A stretch of 64,000 bases of DNA from Salinisphaera sp. Q1T1-3 (lineage in GTDB: Bacteria > Pseudomonadota > Gammaproteobacteria > Nevskiales > Salinisphaeraceae). The notes under the pieces were generated by a model. It did not search any database, had not been told where the DNA came from, and worked only from the letters and a program-made list of their open reading frames with translations. How positions within the stretch are numbered: position 1 is the first letter of the stretch; every line of letters starts with the position of its first letter. The translations under genes and the position numbers were made by a program. The DNA lies in assembly GCF_003602005.1 (NCBI RefSeq), contig NZ_QZWD01000006.1, positions 146,134-210,133 on the forward strand, read 5' to 3'. Below are positions 35,640-43,829 of the stretch, piece after piece.

Positions 35640-36450
35640 CGAGCTTGCGTAAGCCAGACCCGGGTTTCGGCCACGTCGGTGCGGTGATCATGGTGCATCA
35701 CCAAGCATCGAGCGCGCTCGATCCAAGCGTGGGTGCGCCACCACCCAGCGCTTGGGCAGTACCACGGAGGGCTTGCGCGACTGTGCCTGGGTTAAAGGAT
35801 CCGGCTGACCGGGCACCGCTCAACGCCCGACGGTCGCATTCCGTGGATGCCGCACGATCTCGATATTCAGATCATGGGTCAGGGTTTGCGCACAACGGCC
35901 CGCGTAGCCGTTGTCGGCAGACACGGTTTGCAGGCTCGGATATTTGGTCATCGCGTCGGCCATGACCGGATGCGCGCTGGCGCGATCCTGCACGCTGGCG
36001 GCGGTCACACTGATGGCCAGCATCAAACCAAGCGTATCGACCACGACATGCCGCTTGCGACCTTTGACCTTCTTGCCGGCGTCATACCCCGTATCGCCGC
36101 CTTGCGGCGAGCCCCGTGTAGATTGGGCATCGATGACCGAGGCGCTGGGCGCGACGTCACGACCGGCGCGGGCGCGCCACTATGCGCGGAGCCGATCGTG
36201 CATGGCTTCGAACCGACCCTGGGCCACCCAGCGCCGGAACGTGCGATAGACATTCTGCCAAGGCGGAAAATCGGCCGGTAGCATCATGCGCCAGGCGCAG
36301 CCCGTGCGCACCACATAACAGCAGGCATCAACCAGCAGGCGCCGCGGATAGGCCGGCGGCTTGCCTCGACCTGTCACTTCGAAGAGATCGGCGACCCGGG
36401 CCCATTCGGCGTCGGTCAACGAACTGGGATAACGATTGGATGACGCCAGC
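35640..36450 (-). pseudogene. IS5-family transposase, frameshifted and truncated
   Basis: Segments read in order on the minus strand but in changing frames. NRYPSSLTDAEWARVADLFE and FPPWQNVYRTFRRWVAQGRF come first (to a stop at 36180). GYDAGKKVKGRKRHVVVDT and SVQDRASAHPVM ... SADNGYAG follow (to a stop at 35820). LPKRWVV and TDVAETRVWLTQARIL are near the end. This is the DDE transposase order of the two-frame IS5 group (IS427-like). At least two frameshifts or stops remain, and the start codon is missing. Confidence 0.8.
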
Positions 36451-36703
36451 GCCCGGTGACCGGGCGTATAGCCATAACGGCTTGAGTATCCGGCTGGACC
36501 TCAGCTTGTTTTTCCGCCGTCTGCGCGTGAGAGTGGCCGCGAAGGCAGGCGGCCGTGGCGATGTGTCCGTTCGAGATTGCCCGTGACCGAGTATCGAAGG
36601 CATCCGGCAGCTGCGCATCGCGAATCCGTTGGGGATCGATTGAGCCGAGCTGTGTGGACGTCGGTATGGGGTTGCCGCGGCGTTCATCTCGGCGGCCCTG
36701 GCT

Positions 36704-38404
36704 TTACTCGACAGCGGCGGGCGATGTCTCGTTCGAGGAAGCGGGTTGTTGTGGTGTATCGCGGAACGGGCGGCCGGTTGCCAGATCGATGTAGAAGTCG
36801 ATCTTTCGGCCGTCCTCGGTCAGCCTTACGCGGCCGGTGTCGTCGATGGTCTCGTAAGTTGGCGCGATGACGGGTTGGCCGGTCGTCATGTCGAGCAGGC
36901 CCTTGCGAGCACGCCCGTGTGTTTCGGGTGAATCAGTGCGCCAGTAGGCCACGGTATCCGGTGTGACCGGGGCCCTGGAGAGAGCGACGTTCGTCTTCCG
37001 AAAGACCCAGCGCCGTGCCTGAATATCGTAGATCCCGTCACGCCCTTGTTGGTCCTTGCCGAGGAACCAGCGCGTATCCGGCGTTTGTGGATAGACTTTG
37101 GCCATGGGCAGCCGGGCGAAGTCCAGATTCGGCCCGAGTACGCCGTAGGGTTTGTTCAAACGAAACAGGACCTTGCCGTTGTCGTGCACGGTGTAGATGC
37201 CGGCCCGCGGCTGCCACTCGGGCGCCCACTGACCGTCGGCGTCGAAGAAGAAAGTCAACGTGGGCGGGATCTCGGCATCGGACCGATGAACCTGCGCCGC
37301 CAGAAGGAACCACGGGCTGTTGCCCAGCGGTTGCAGAAAGCCGATATGGCCGACCAGATCCGCCGGCGTGACACGCTGGCCGTCGGGGAATTGATAATCC
37401 GGCAGTGTTTTCGGCAGCGGCCGGGACAGATCCGGCCACACATAGAACCGGCCGGCGTCGTCCTCAAAAAGATCCGGAAGCGGGAGCGTGACGGTATGGC
37501 CGTTGATGTTTCGAACGGGCAGGCGTTTGCGCGCGGTGAAAACGACGTCGTCGACCGGCCGGCCGTCGGGCCGCAATCGTCGATGACGTGCACCATCGAT
37601 GCGTTGCAGGAATGTGTCGTCGGCCAGTCGGGCCACAACGTCCCGGGCCACGGCCAGGAGCGTGTGTGTCTCGGTGACCTTATACAGCGTCTTGTCGACC
37701 AACAGATGGCCGTCGTCCCAGCCGTCGACTCGGATGTCGTGCGGCGTGTGTCGGTCGGGCGTCCAGCGTTGTTCCCAGTACGAGTGGCCTTCGCCGATAT
37801 TGACGTCGGATCGATCGCTGCTATAGAGCGTTCGGCCGGTTCGCGGGTTGGTGATCCGCCAGGTCGCGCGCGGTACGTCGGTCACGAGCCACGGCCCGGA
37901 ATGGTGGGTACTCAGGATGTTGAATGTCGGCAGCACGCGCCAGTCCGAAATACGCCACCAGGCGTTGTATTCCTCCTTGGTGATCACCAACGGTACGCTG
38001 GCCTTGTCCAGCAATTCGATGGCCGCGTAGCGCGTTGGGACGATGAGCTGGCCGTCGGCGTCGGCCACGCCCCATTGGTCTTCGGCCTTGGCGACCGGCG
38101 CGAGGCCGTGACGGCCCGGCCGGGCATCGACGAAGCGCGGCGAAACCAGCACCCGGCCGTCAGGGCGGGCGAGACCGAAGTGGCCATCCTCTCCACGCCA
38201 CGGGATCAGGCGTTGCTCGTCGGCCTGGCGTGTCGTGGTGGCGTCATCGCAGCCCGGCAGCAGGAAGCAGACCGTCAACAGCCATGCCCAGACAAAAACT
38301 TGTCGTCGAAGCCCCGATCCGGCGTCGCCCGACCGGTCAGACGAATCGATTGGCGTATCGCGTTGAGACGATGGCCGGCACGGTGATTTCGAAAGGACGG
38401 CCAC
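36704..38404 (-). CDS. WG-repeat lipoprotein
   Basis: About 566 residues. A long positively charged N-region precedes the hydrophobic core VFVWAWLLTVCFLLPGC, whose end resembles a lipobox; cleavage would leave Cys-Asp-Asp. The mature protein has WG-like beta repeats (EDGHFGLARPDGRVLVSPRF, QWGVADADGQLIVPTRY, GRARKGLLDMTTGQPVIAPT) at both ends and an unrecognised middle. WG repeats are thought to mediate protein or ligand contacts. GTG 38404 is chosen because it starts two bases after the stop of the preceding gene, implying coupling. It is the third gene of an operon with a small membrane protein and an IgaA-like gene. Confidence 0.6.
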   Translation of the reverse strand: MAVLSKSPCRPSSQRDTPIDSSDRSGDAGSGLRRQVFVWAWLLTVCFLLPGCDDATTTRQADEQRLIPWRGEDGHFGLARPDGRVLVSPRFVDARPGRHGLAPVAKAEDQWGVADADGQLIVPTRYAAIELLDKASVPLVITKEEYNAWWRISDWRVLPTFNILSTHHSGPWLVTDVPRATWRITNPRTGRTLYSSDRSDVNIGEGHSYWEQRWTPDRHTPHDIRVDGWDDGHLLVDKTLYKVTETHTLLAVARDVVARLADDTFLQRIDGARHRRLRPDGRPVDDVVFTARKRLPVRNINGHTVTLPLPDLFEDDAGRFYVWPDLSRPLPKTLPDYQFPDGQRVTPADLVGHIGFLQPLGNSPWFLLAAQVHRSDAEIPPTLTFFFDADGQWAPEWQPRAGIYTVHDNGKVLFRLNKPYGVLGPNLDFARLPMAKVYPQTPDTRWFLGKDQQGRDGIYDIQARRWVFRKTNVALSRAPVTPDTVAYWRTDSPETHGRARKGLLDMTTGQPVIAPTYETIDDTGRVRLTEDGRKIDFYIDLATGRPFRDTPQQPASSNETSPAAVE

Positions 38405-38406
38405 GG

Positions 38407-38874
38407 CTAGGGCGTGAAAGACGAGGGCTGGCCGGCCGGTTCGCTGGCGCATCGGGATGATGGTGGCAGTGCGATGAAGCGCGCACAAACACTGCCGGCC
38501 ACCGTCGCCAGGGGGAGCAGTATGACGCCGTTGAGTGCTTGGACATCCGCATCGATCAAGGCCTCGCCGGCGATTTGTCCCAGCCAACCCAGTGCGCCAC
38601 ACAGCGCGCCAAGCCCCCAGCGGCTGGTGTGCTCACCGTGTTCTCGAACCATGCCGTAAAGCAGGCCGGCGATCAGGGCGGCAGGGCCGGCGAACCCATA
38701 ACTGAAGATGGAGAAGAACAGCCAGCCGCCGATCACATCGCTGGCTTCGGTGGCGTCGATGGCCAGCGGCACGATAACGATCAGCGCGGTACCCAGCGGC
38801 GGACCGACGGCGGCGAATCGCCAGGTACAGGATATGACGCGACGCCATGCCCCCGGTCGGCGCAGGCCGTTCAT
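38407..38874 (-). CDS. small membrane protein of unknown function
   Basis: 155 residues with four hydrophobic helices (AAVGPPLGTALIVIVPLAI, GGWLFFSIFSYGFAGPAALIAGLLYG, LGALCGALGWLGQIAG, ALNGVILLPLATVAGSV) and a polar tail. I recognise no family. ATG 38874 overlaps the stop of the IgaA-like gene by four bases (ATGA). Its own stop is two bases before the lipoprotein start, so the three are one operon. Confidence 0.65.
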   Translation of the reverse strand: MNGLRRPGAWRRVISCTWRFAAVGPPLGTALIVIVPLAIDATEASDVIGGWLFFSIFSYGFAGPAALIAGLLYGMVREHGEHTSRWGLGALCGALGWLGQIAGEALIDADVQALNGVILLPLATVAGSVCARFIALPPSSRCASEPAGQPSSFTP

Positions 38875-40153
38875 CGCGACTCGATCCACTGTACGACGTT
38901 GGCACGCCGATCGCGCCAACGAAACAGATCCACCAGGGTCCAGCAGCCGTGGTGAATCACGATGCCGACGAGCCCGACGAAGCCGAGCGCGGCGGGCAGC
39001 TGGTCGAGCCAGGGCAGCGATGCGATCACCGCTTCGGGCATGGTCAGTGTCTCCGTGGCCTGTGTATCGTTAAGAATCGCCACGGCGAGCGTGACCGTTG
39101 CGAGTACCGCCGCGGCGGCATGACCCCACCAGTGCACCGGCGAAAACGGCGGAGTTCGTCGTAGCGCGATACCGGGCCGTGGGCGACGACGTCGCCTCGA
39201 TCCGTAACCATGACATCGACCGTTTCCGGCGTGCGGTGGCGCAGGGCCTCGAGCCACTGGCCGGGATATTTCAGGGCCACGTTGCCGATGATGGGGACCG
39301 GCCGGTTGCTGTACACGCCCGAGAGCCGCGGTTTGACGGCCCCGGTCGACAGCAATCGGGTATATGCGCTGGCGCGCTCATCCCAGAGCGCCTCAAGGCC
39401 GGGCACGTCTTCGGGCTGCTCGGCGACGATCACGCGGCCGTGCAGCCGGTACAGCCGATCTCCGTGTTCGGGCGGCTTGAATCCCGCGCTCGGCAGGCAG
39501 CCCAGGATGCCCAGGGCCAGCGGCACACAGCCGATCGCGAACCAGAACGGATGCAGGCTCGGCGCGGCCAGCATGATGATCAACGCGCCGAGACACAGAA
39601 AACACATCGCGAACGTGCGCACGCAGCCGGACTCCAGGCCGAGGCTGGCCATCCGCAGCTCGTGATCGACACCGCGCTCTTGTGTCTCGTCCAGGATTCG
39701 AACCTGCTGGTCCGGGGGGATCGTACGCCCGTCGGTCTCGATGGCATCGCGCGTATCGACCAGTGTCGGCAGGATCGGCTGCCCGTTCAGCTCGACGACC
39801 AGCGCCTTGTCGCGCGTCCGTACGATCCGGGCCGTACATACCGTATCGAGCGCCGGACTCATGCTGTCGTGAACGAGTACCCACAGATCGCCGATATAGA
39901 GTCGTCGATCAGACACGTTGCCCTGAACGAGCTGGCATTCACCGATGATCTCATGGACGTGGTCATTGAGCGGGTCGTCGACAGGATAGGCGAGCGCCAG
40001 GGCCAGTTTTTCGCGCGCGGTCAGCCGGACGGCGTCGCCTTCGTCTTCATTTTCGGCCAGCTGTCGTGAGGCATCCGCGTTGCGGGTATAGCGCACCCGT
40101 AACATGACGCCGCTGATCATGAGCAGGACGGCGGCGAACGCAAGAAAACCCAT
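38871..40153 (-). pseudogene. shortened IgaA-family membrane protein, split by one frameshift
   Basis: ATG 40153 (GAGGG upstream) opens a frame encoding TM1 (GFLAFAAVLLMISGVML), a cytosolic domain with ALVVELNGQPILPTLVDTR, two adjacent helices (170-220), then RLYRLHG, ALKYPGQWLEALRHRT and VVAHGPVSRYDELRRF. These follow E. coli IgaA (LVISLNGHTLQ, YPAHWQPYI, LSLHDEVKNF). At a T-run (A-run 39143-39146 on +) the frame breaks. The -1 frame continues SPVHWWGHAAAAVLAT and ends at 38871 overlapping the next start. Adding one T restores 427 codons. The large periplasmic domain of IgaA is missing. It is a frameshift mutation, a sequencing error or, less likely, slippage. Confidence 0.65.
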
Positions 40154-40442
40154 GGACCCTCGATGCCGGGCCGGTCCCGGGACTGGATTGCAACAATCGA
40201 CCGCTCTGTATAACGCGCGGGCGGGCCCGATCCAAGTATCCTTCGTCCGCAATCTGGTCGGGCACACGGGATGTGATACGGCCGGTCTCGCGATATCCGT
40301 CACCGCGATGACCCGCGTCGGGCCGCCCGTCGGCTGCATGCGCGTGTGATTTGCTTGTGCCGTTTTCTGATTGGCGACGCTTGCGATCCCCGCGTGATGC
40401 GCGACCCGGCGATATCCCAGTGCCGACCGATGGAGTCTGCCG

Positions 40443-41136
40443 ATGAGCAGCACGCAGACCCGGGCCGATGGTCATGCCGCACGCGACGACGTGTTTGCCG
40501 GGCCGTGACCGGATACGGCCACGGGCTGGTTCGAACAGGCCCGAGCCATCGGCGACCGGCTGGCCGAAGACGCCGTGGCCCGGGACCGGGCCGGTCATCC
40601 GCCGCATGCCGAGATCGATCGGCTCAAGCAGGCCGGACTGGTCACGTTGCTGGCCCCGGCCAAGGGTCTGTTGATGTTTCGTGCGAGCGCCTTTTCGTCG
40701 AGAGACCGCCGTGTGTCCGGCAAGGCGCGAGTCGCCGATCGTGGCGTGCCACGATCCAGACTGGCAACGCCGCAGGGCGCCCATCGTCGATTTTTCATGG
40801 GCGGCCCTACCCGAAGGGACAAGCGCCCCAAAATCAAAAACACGACGGCAATACAGCGTTCTAGCAGGCTGGCGCAGAATGACACGCTATGCCTGCTACG
40901 CCTCGTCTTGCCGCCCATTGTCAATTTCAGGGCGCGCTTGGCGCGGGCTCGCACGAAACATCAACAGGCCCTATGACGTGATCGGGGCGCGGGCCAGCGC
41001 GAACCGCGACGGGTTCGATATCTACTGGCGCAACCTGCGCACCCACAGCCTGCAAGACCCGGTCGCCTATAAACGCGTCGAAGTCGGGCGCTTCGCGCTG
41101 CTGGACGAAGTGCCCGAACCGACCTGGTACACCTGA
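40443..41136 (+). pseudogene. SfnC/DszC-like flavin monooxygenase destroyed by repeat A4
   Basis: From ATG 40443 the frame reads SSTQTRADGHAARDDVFAGP, an in-frame TGA, then GWFEQARAIGDRLAEDAV, HPPHAEIDRLKQAGLVTLLA, which is the N terminus of an acyl-CoA-dehydrogenase-like monooxygenase. It runs straight into repeat A4. After the repeat the true C terminus appears: YDVIGARASANRDGFDIYWR, LRTHSLQDPVAYKRVEVG, FALLDEVPEPTWYT. About 270-300 middle residues are absent. It is related to, but not a copy of, the two intact homologues at 41226 and 43830. Confidence 0.85.
40671..40974 (+). repeat. mosaic structured repeat, frame A copy 4 (A4)
   Basis: About 300 bp with ends AGGGTCTGTTGATGTTTCG and CGAAACATCAACAGGCCCTA. 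Core 40852-40907 contains the stem TAGCAGGC (40862-40869) / GCCTGCTA (40891-40898). This differs from A1 by one compensatory base-pair swap. The flanks (CAAG/CTAT) no longer show a clean duplication. It replaces the middle of a monooxygenase gene. Confidence 0.88.
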
Positions 41137-41154
41137 GCACGGGCGATCGCGAAC

Positions 41155-41190
41155 GCCCCGGAAGCCGTCTTGCGTGGCGGTTTCCGGGGC
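41155..41190. terminator. bidirectional hairpin between convergent genes
   Basis: GCCCCGGAAGCCG (41155-41167) pairs with CGGTTTCCGGGGC (41178-41190) with one G-T mismatch and a ten-base loop. It lies between the converging monooxygenase pseudogene and the intact homologue. The T tract is weak. Confidence 0.5.
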
Positions 41191-41225
41191 GGCCAGCCGC
41201 AAGGGCTTTGTAGCCCAGGCGAATG

Positions 41226-42440
41226 TCAGATCGCGCCGTGGCGAGGTGGCTTGATGTCGTTGAGGTAGTAATTGCCGATGGCGGCATATTTCCAGCGCAC
41301 CGGGTCGTGCAGTGTATGGACCCGAACGTTGCGCCAGTAGCGGTCCAGGCCGTACTCGGCCAGCGTGGAACGTGTGCCGGCCAGTTCATGCAGCTTGTTG
41401 GCCGCGGCCAGCCCAGCTTCCGTACCCCAGGCCCGCGCCTCGGCGACCGCGATCGATGCCTGGGCGACCGTGTCGTCCTTTGGCGCCTGCATTGCCCGAT
41501 CCACCGCCCGGCCGGCGCGCGCCAGCAATGCGTCCGCAGTATTCAGGCGCAGTGTCAGGTCGCCGATGGCGGCGATCGTGTACGGATCTTCGGCCGCCGT
41601 ATCGCAGCCGCTGTCGATCCACGGCCGTGACCGGGTCTGTACGAAGGCGATCGTCTCGTTCAACGCGCCACGGCCGATGCCGATATCGATCGCGGCATGG
41701 CTGATCTGGCCGAGCGGGCCCATGCTCGTTGGCTGCTCGAAGGATTCGTGGAAGGGCACGATGGCCGCCGGATCGACCCGGGCCTGTTCGAATACGGTCG
41801 TCCCACTGCCGGTGGTGCGCTGGCCGAAGCTGGACCAGTCGTCGATCAGGGCGACGCCCGGCGTGTCCGGCGAGATGAACGCGAAGACGAGATTGTCGTC
41901 TGGGTCCTTGGCGAAGGCCGCGATCCAGTGCGCGAACAATGTGCCGGTCGAATAGAATTTACGCCCGGTGATGACAGGTACGCCGTCGGCGTCATGATGC
42001 AGGCGGGTCTGGTAGTCGTGCACGGTCTTGCCACCGGCCTCGCTCAAGGCATTGCCAAAGCGCTCGCCCGCCAGGGCCCGGGCGAACCAGGTTCGTTTCT
42101 GCTGTTCGCTACCGGTCAGGCGCAGCGCTTCCAGAACGAAATAATGGTTCTGCGGAATCTGGCCGAGGCTGGCGTCCGCGGCCGCGATGATGGCCGTGAC
42201 TTCAGCCAGCGTGGCGTTCGAGACTTCGGCCCCGCCGTAGGCACGCGGCACGGTGATGCCCCAGAGCCCGCTGCGCGAGTATGTCTCGATCTCGGCATGG
42301 GGCAGGCGTCGTTCGCGATCGCGCGTGCCGGCCTCGCAGGCGAAGGCCTCGGCCAGCCGATGGGCGACCGCGATCGCTTCGGCATCGCTGCCGATGACGG
42401 GAACGGGCGCCGGTGTCGGTTCGATCCGTGCAACGGTCAT
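41226..42440 (-). CDS. SfnC/DszC-like flavin-dependent monooxygenase
   Basis: 404 residues with the acyl-CoA dehydrogenase fold: SGLWGITVPRAYGGAEVSN, AAADASLGQIPQNHYFVLEA, GRKFYSTGTLFAHW, DDWSSFGQRTTGSGTTVF and the C-terminal ELAGTRSTLAEYGLDRYWRN. In SfnC/DszC relatives the FMNH2-dependent enzyme oxygenates sulfur compounds rather than oxidising CoA esters. Its ATG overlaps the stop of the DszA-like gene (ATGA), making a three-gene operon that probably releases sulfite from organosulfur compounds under sulfate limitation. The exact substrate is not deducible. Confidence 0.82.
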   Translation of the reverse strand: MTVARIEPTPAPVPVIGSDAEAIAVAHRLAEAFACEAGTRDRERRLPHAEIETYSRSGLWGITVPRAYGGAEVSNATLAEVTAIIAAADASLGQIPQNHYFVLEALRLTGSEQQKRTWFARALAGERFGNALSEAGGKTVHDYQTRLHHDADGVPVITGRKFYSTGTLFAHWIAAFAKDPDDNLVFAFISPDTPGVALIDDWSSFGQRTTGSGTTVFEQARVDPAAIVPFHESFEQPTSMGPLGQISHAAIDIGIGRGALNETIAFVQTRSRPWIDSGCDTAAEDPYTIAAIGDLTLRLNTADALLARAGRAVDRAMQAPKDDTVAQASIAVAEARAWGTEAGLAAANKLHELAGTRSTLAEYGLDRYWRNVRVHTLHDPVRWKYAAIGNYYLNDIKPPRHGAI

Positions 42441-43825
42441 GAGGCCTCCTCGATCGCGGCGTGGCGATGAGCTGCGGCCGGATGCGGCGCGCCCAGGCGT
42501 GCCCCCTGGCCGGGAAAGAGTTTTTCGCGCAGCGTGCCAGCGCGATATTCGGTCTTGTAGCGTCCGCGTCGTTGCAGCTCCGGCACCAGCAGATCGACGA
42601 CGTCGACGAAGGTTTCCGGGGTCACGGCGTAGGCCAGATTGAAGCCGTCGAGATCGGTCGCCTCGATCCAGTCACTGAGCTCGTCGGCCACCTCGGCAGC
42701 CGGGCCGACGATGAGCGGGCCGAACCCGCCGAGGCCAACATGCGCGGCCACTTCGCGCAGCGTCCAGACCCGATCGGGATCGGCCACGGTGAACGATTCG
42801 ATGGCCGAGCGGACCGCCTCGTTACGGATATAACGGATCGGCGCATCGAAGTCATAGGTGGAGAAATCGATGCCGGTCCAGCCGGAGATCAATGCCAGCG
42901 CCCCTTCGGGGCTGACGTAACGGGCGTATTCGGCATGCCTGTCGGCAGCCGCCTCGGCTGTCTCGCCGACGATGATCGTGGTCAGGTTGAAGATCCGGAT
43001 GGACTGCGGATCGCGCCCGTAGTCGGCCGCGCGGCGTCGGATATCGGCGACGTATTTCGCGGCCACGGTCCGGGTCGGGGCCGCCATGAACACGCACTCG
43101 GCGTGCTGCGCGGCAAAGTTGCGGCCTTTTTCGGACGTCCCGGCCTGGTAGAGCACGGGCGTGCGCTGCGGCGAGGGCTCGCTCAGATGGATCGCATCGA
43201 GCTGATAGAACGAGCCATCGTGGCGAATGCGATGCACGCGCGCGGGATCGGTGAACACGCCGGTCTCGCGATTGCGCTGCACCGCACCATCTTCCCAGCT
43301 GGCCTCCCACAACCGATAGACGAGCGAGAGATACTCGTCGGCCATGTCGTAGCGCGTATCGTGCTTGGGCTGTTGTTTGGCGCCGGACATGCCGCGAGCC
43401 GCACTGTCCAGATAGCCGGTGACGACGTTCCAGCCGATGCGCCCGCGGGTCAGGTGATCCAGCGTCGAGAGCCGGCGTGCGAAGGTGTAGGGCGGTTCGT
43501 AGGACAGCGTGCCGGTCAGCCCGAACCCGAGATGCTCGGTCGCCACCGCCATGGCCGAGACGGTCAAAAGCGGATCGTTGAGCGGGACCTGGGCGGCCTC
43601 GCGCAGTGCAGTTTCGTTGCTTGCGCCATAGACATCGTAGACGCCCAGCACGTCGGCCAAAAAAAGCGCGTCGAACTTGCCACGCTCCAGCGTACGTGCC
43701 AGTTCGGTCCAGTAGGACAGATCGAGATACCGATCGGCCTGATCGCGCGGGTGCCGCCAGAGCCCCGGCGATTGATGGACGACACAGTTCATGTCAAAGG
43801 CGTTGAACAGGATTTTCTTGGCCAT
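42437..43825 (-). CDS. NtaA/SnaA/DszA-family FMN monooxygenase
   Basis: 462 residues, luciferase-like (LLM) TIM barrel. Family marks are FDMNCVVHQSPGLWRHPRDQ, GKFDALFLADVLGVYDVYG, PEPPYTFARRL-like YEPPYTFARRLSTLDHLTRG, GRIGWNVVTGYLDSAARG, RTPVLYQAGTSEKGRNFAA and ECVFMAAP. These two-component enzymes use reduced FMN from a separate reductase to cleave C-S or C-N bonds of sulfones or aminopolycarboxylates. No flavin reductase gene is adjacent. Sandwiched between two SfnC-like genes, it likely acts in sulfone assimilation. ATG 43825 is four bases from the upstream stop. Confidence 0.85.
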   Translation of the reverse strand: MAKKILFNAFDMNCVVHQSPGLWRHPRDQADRYLDLSYWTELARTLERGKFDALFLADVLGVYDVYGASNETALREAAQVPLNDPLLTVSAMAVATEHLGFGLTGTLSYEPPYTFARRLSTLDHLTRGRIGWNVVTGYLDSAARGMSGAKQQPKHDTRYDMADEYLSLVYRLWEASWEDGAVQRNRETGVFTDPARVHRIRHDGSFYQLDAIHLSEPSPQRTPVLYQAGTSEKGRNFAAQHAECVFMAAPTRTVAAKYVADIRRRAADYGRDPQSIRIFNLTTIIVGETAEAAADRHAEYARYVSPEGALALISGWTGIDFSTYDFDAPIRYIRNEAVRSAIESFTVADPDRVWTLREVAAHVGLGGFGPLIVGPAAEVADELSDWIEATDLDGFNLAYAVTPETFVDVVDLLVPELQRRGRYKTEYRAGTLREKLFPGQGARLGAPHPAAAHRHAAIEEAS

Positions 43826-43829
43826 GAGT

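Larger units (their letters stand above)
35550..36450 (-). mobile_element. remnant of an IS5-family insertion sequence
   Basis: A candidate terminus GAGGGTGTTTACATAAAACG at 35550 is immediately preceded by TTAG. The transposase pseudogene runs away from it on the minus strand. The opposite terminus is not found: homology stops near 36450 and no inverse of GAGGGTGTTTAC follows. The element is therefore truncated and immobile. An ORF fragment upstream (ATG 35408, MARTLDLIVDGLKVARGR) may be a gene that it interrupted. Confidence 0.65.

Noticed and set aside
38871..39257. The C-terminal part of the IgaA-like gene as an independent small membrane-protein gene
   Set aside because: It has no start codon or ribosome-binding site at the right place and joins the upstream frame perfectly after adding one base.
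2544..40907. Integron cassette recombination sites (attC) as an explanation of the folded cores
   Set aside because: No integrase gene, no RYYYAAC core sites and no gene cassettes between copies; the elements carry transposon-like ends instead.
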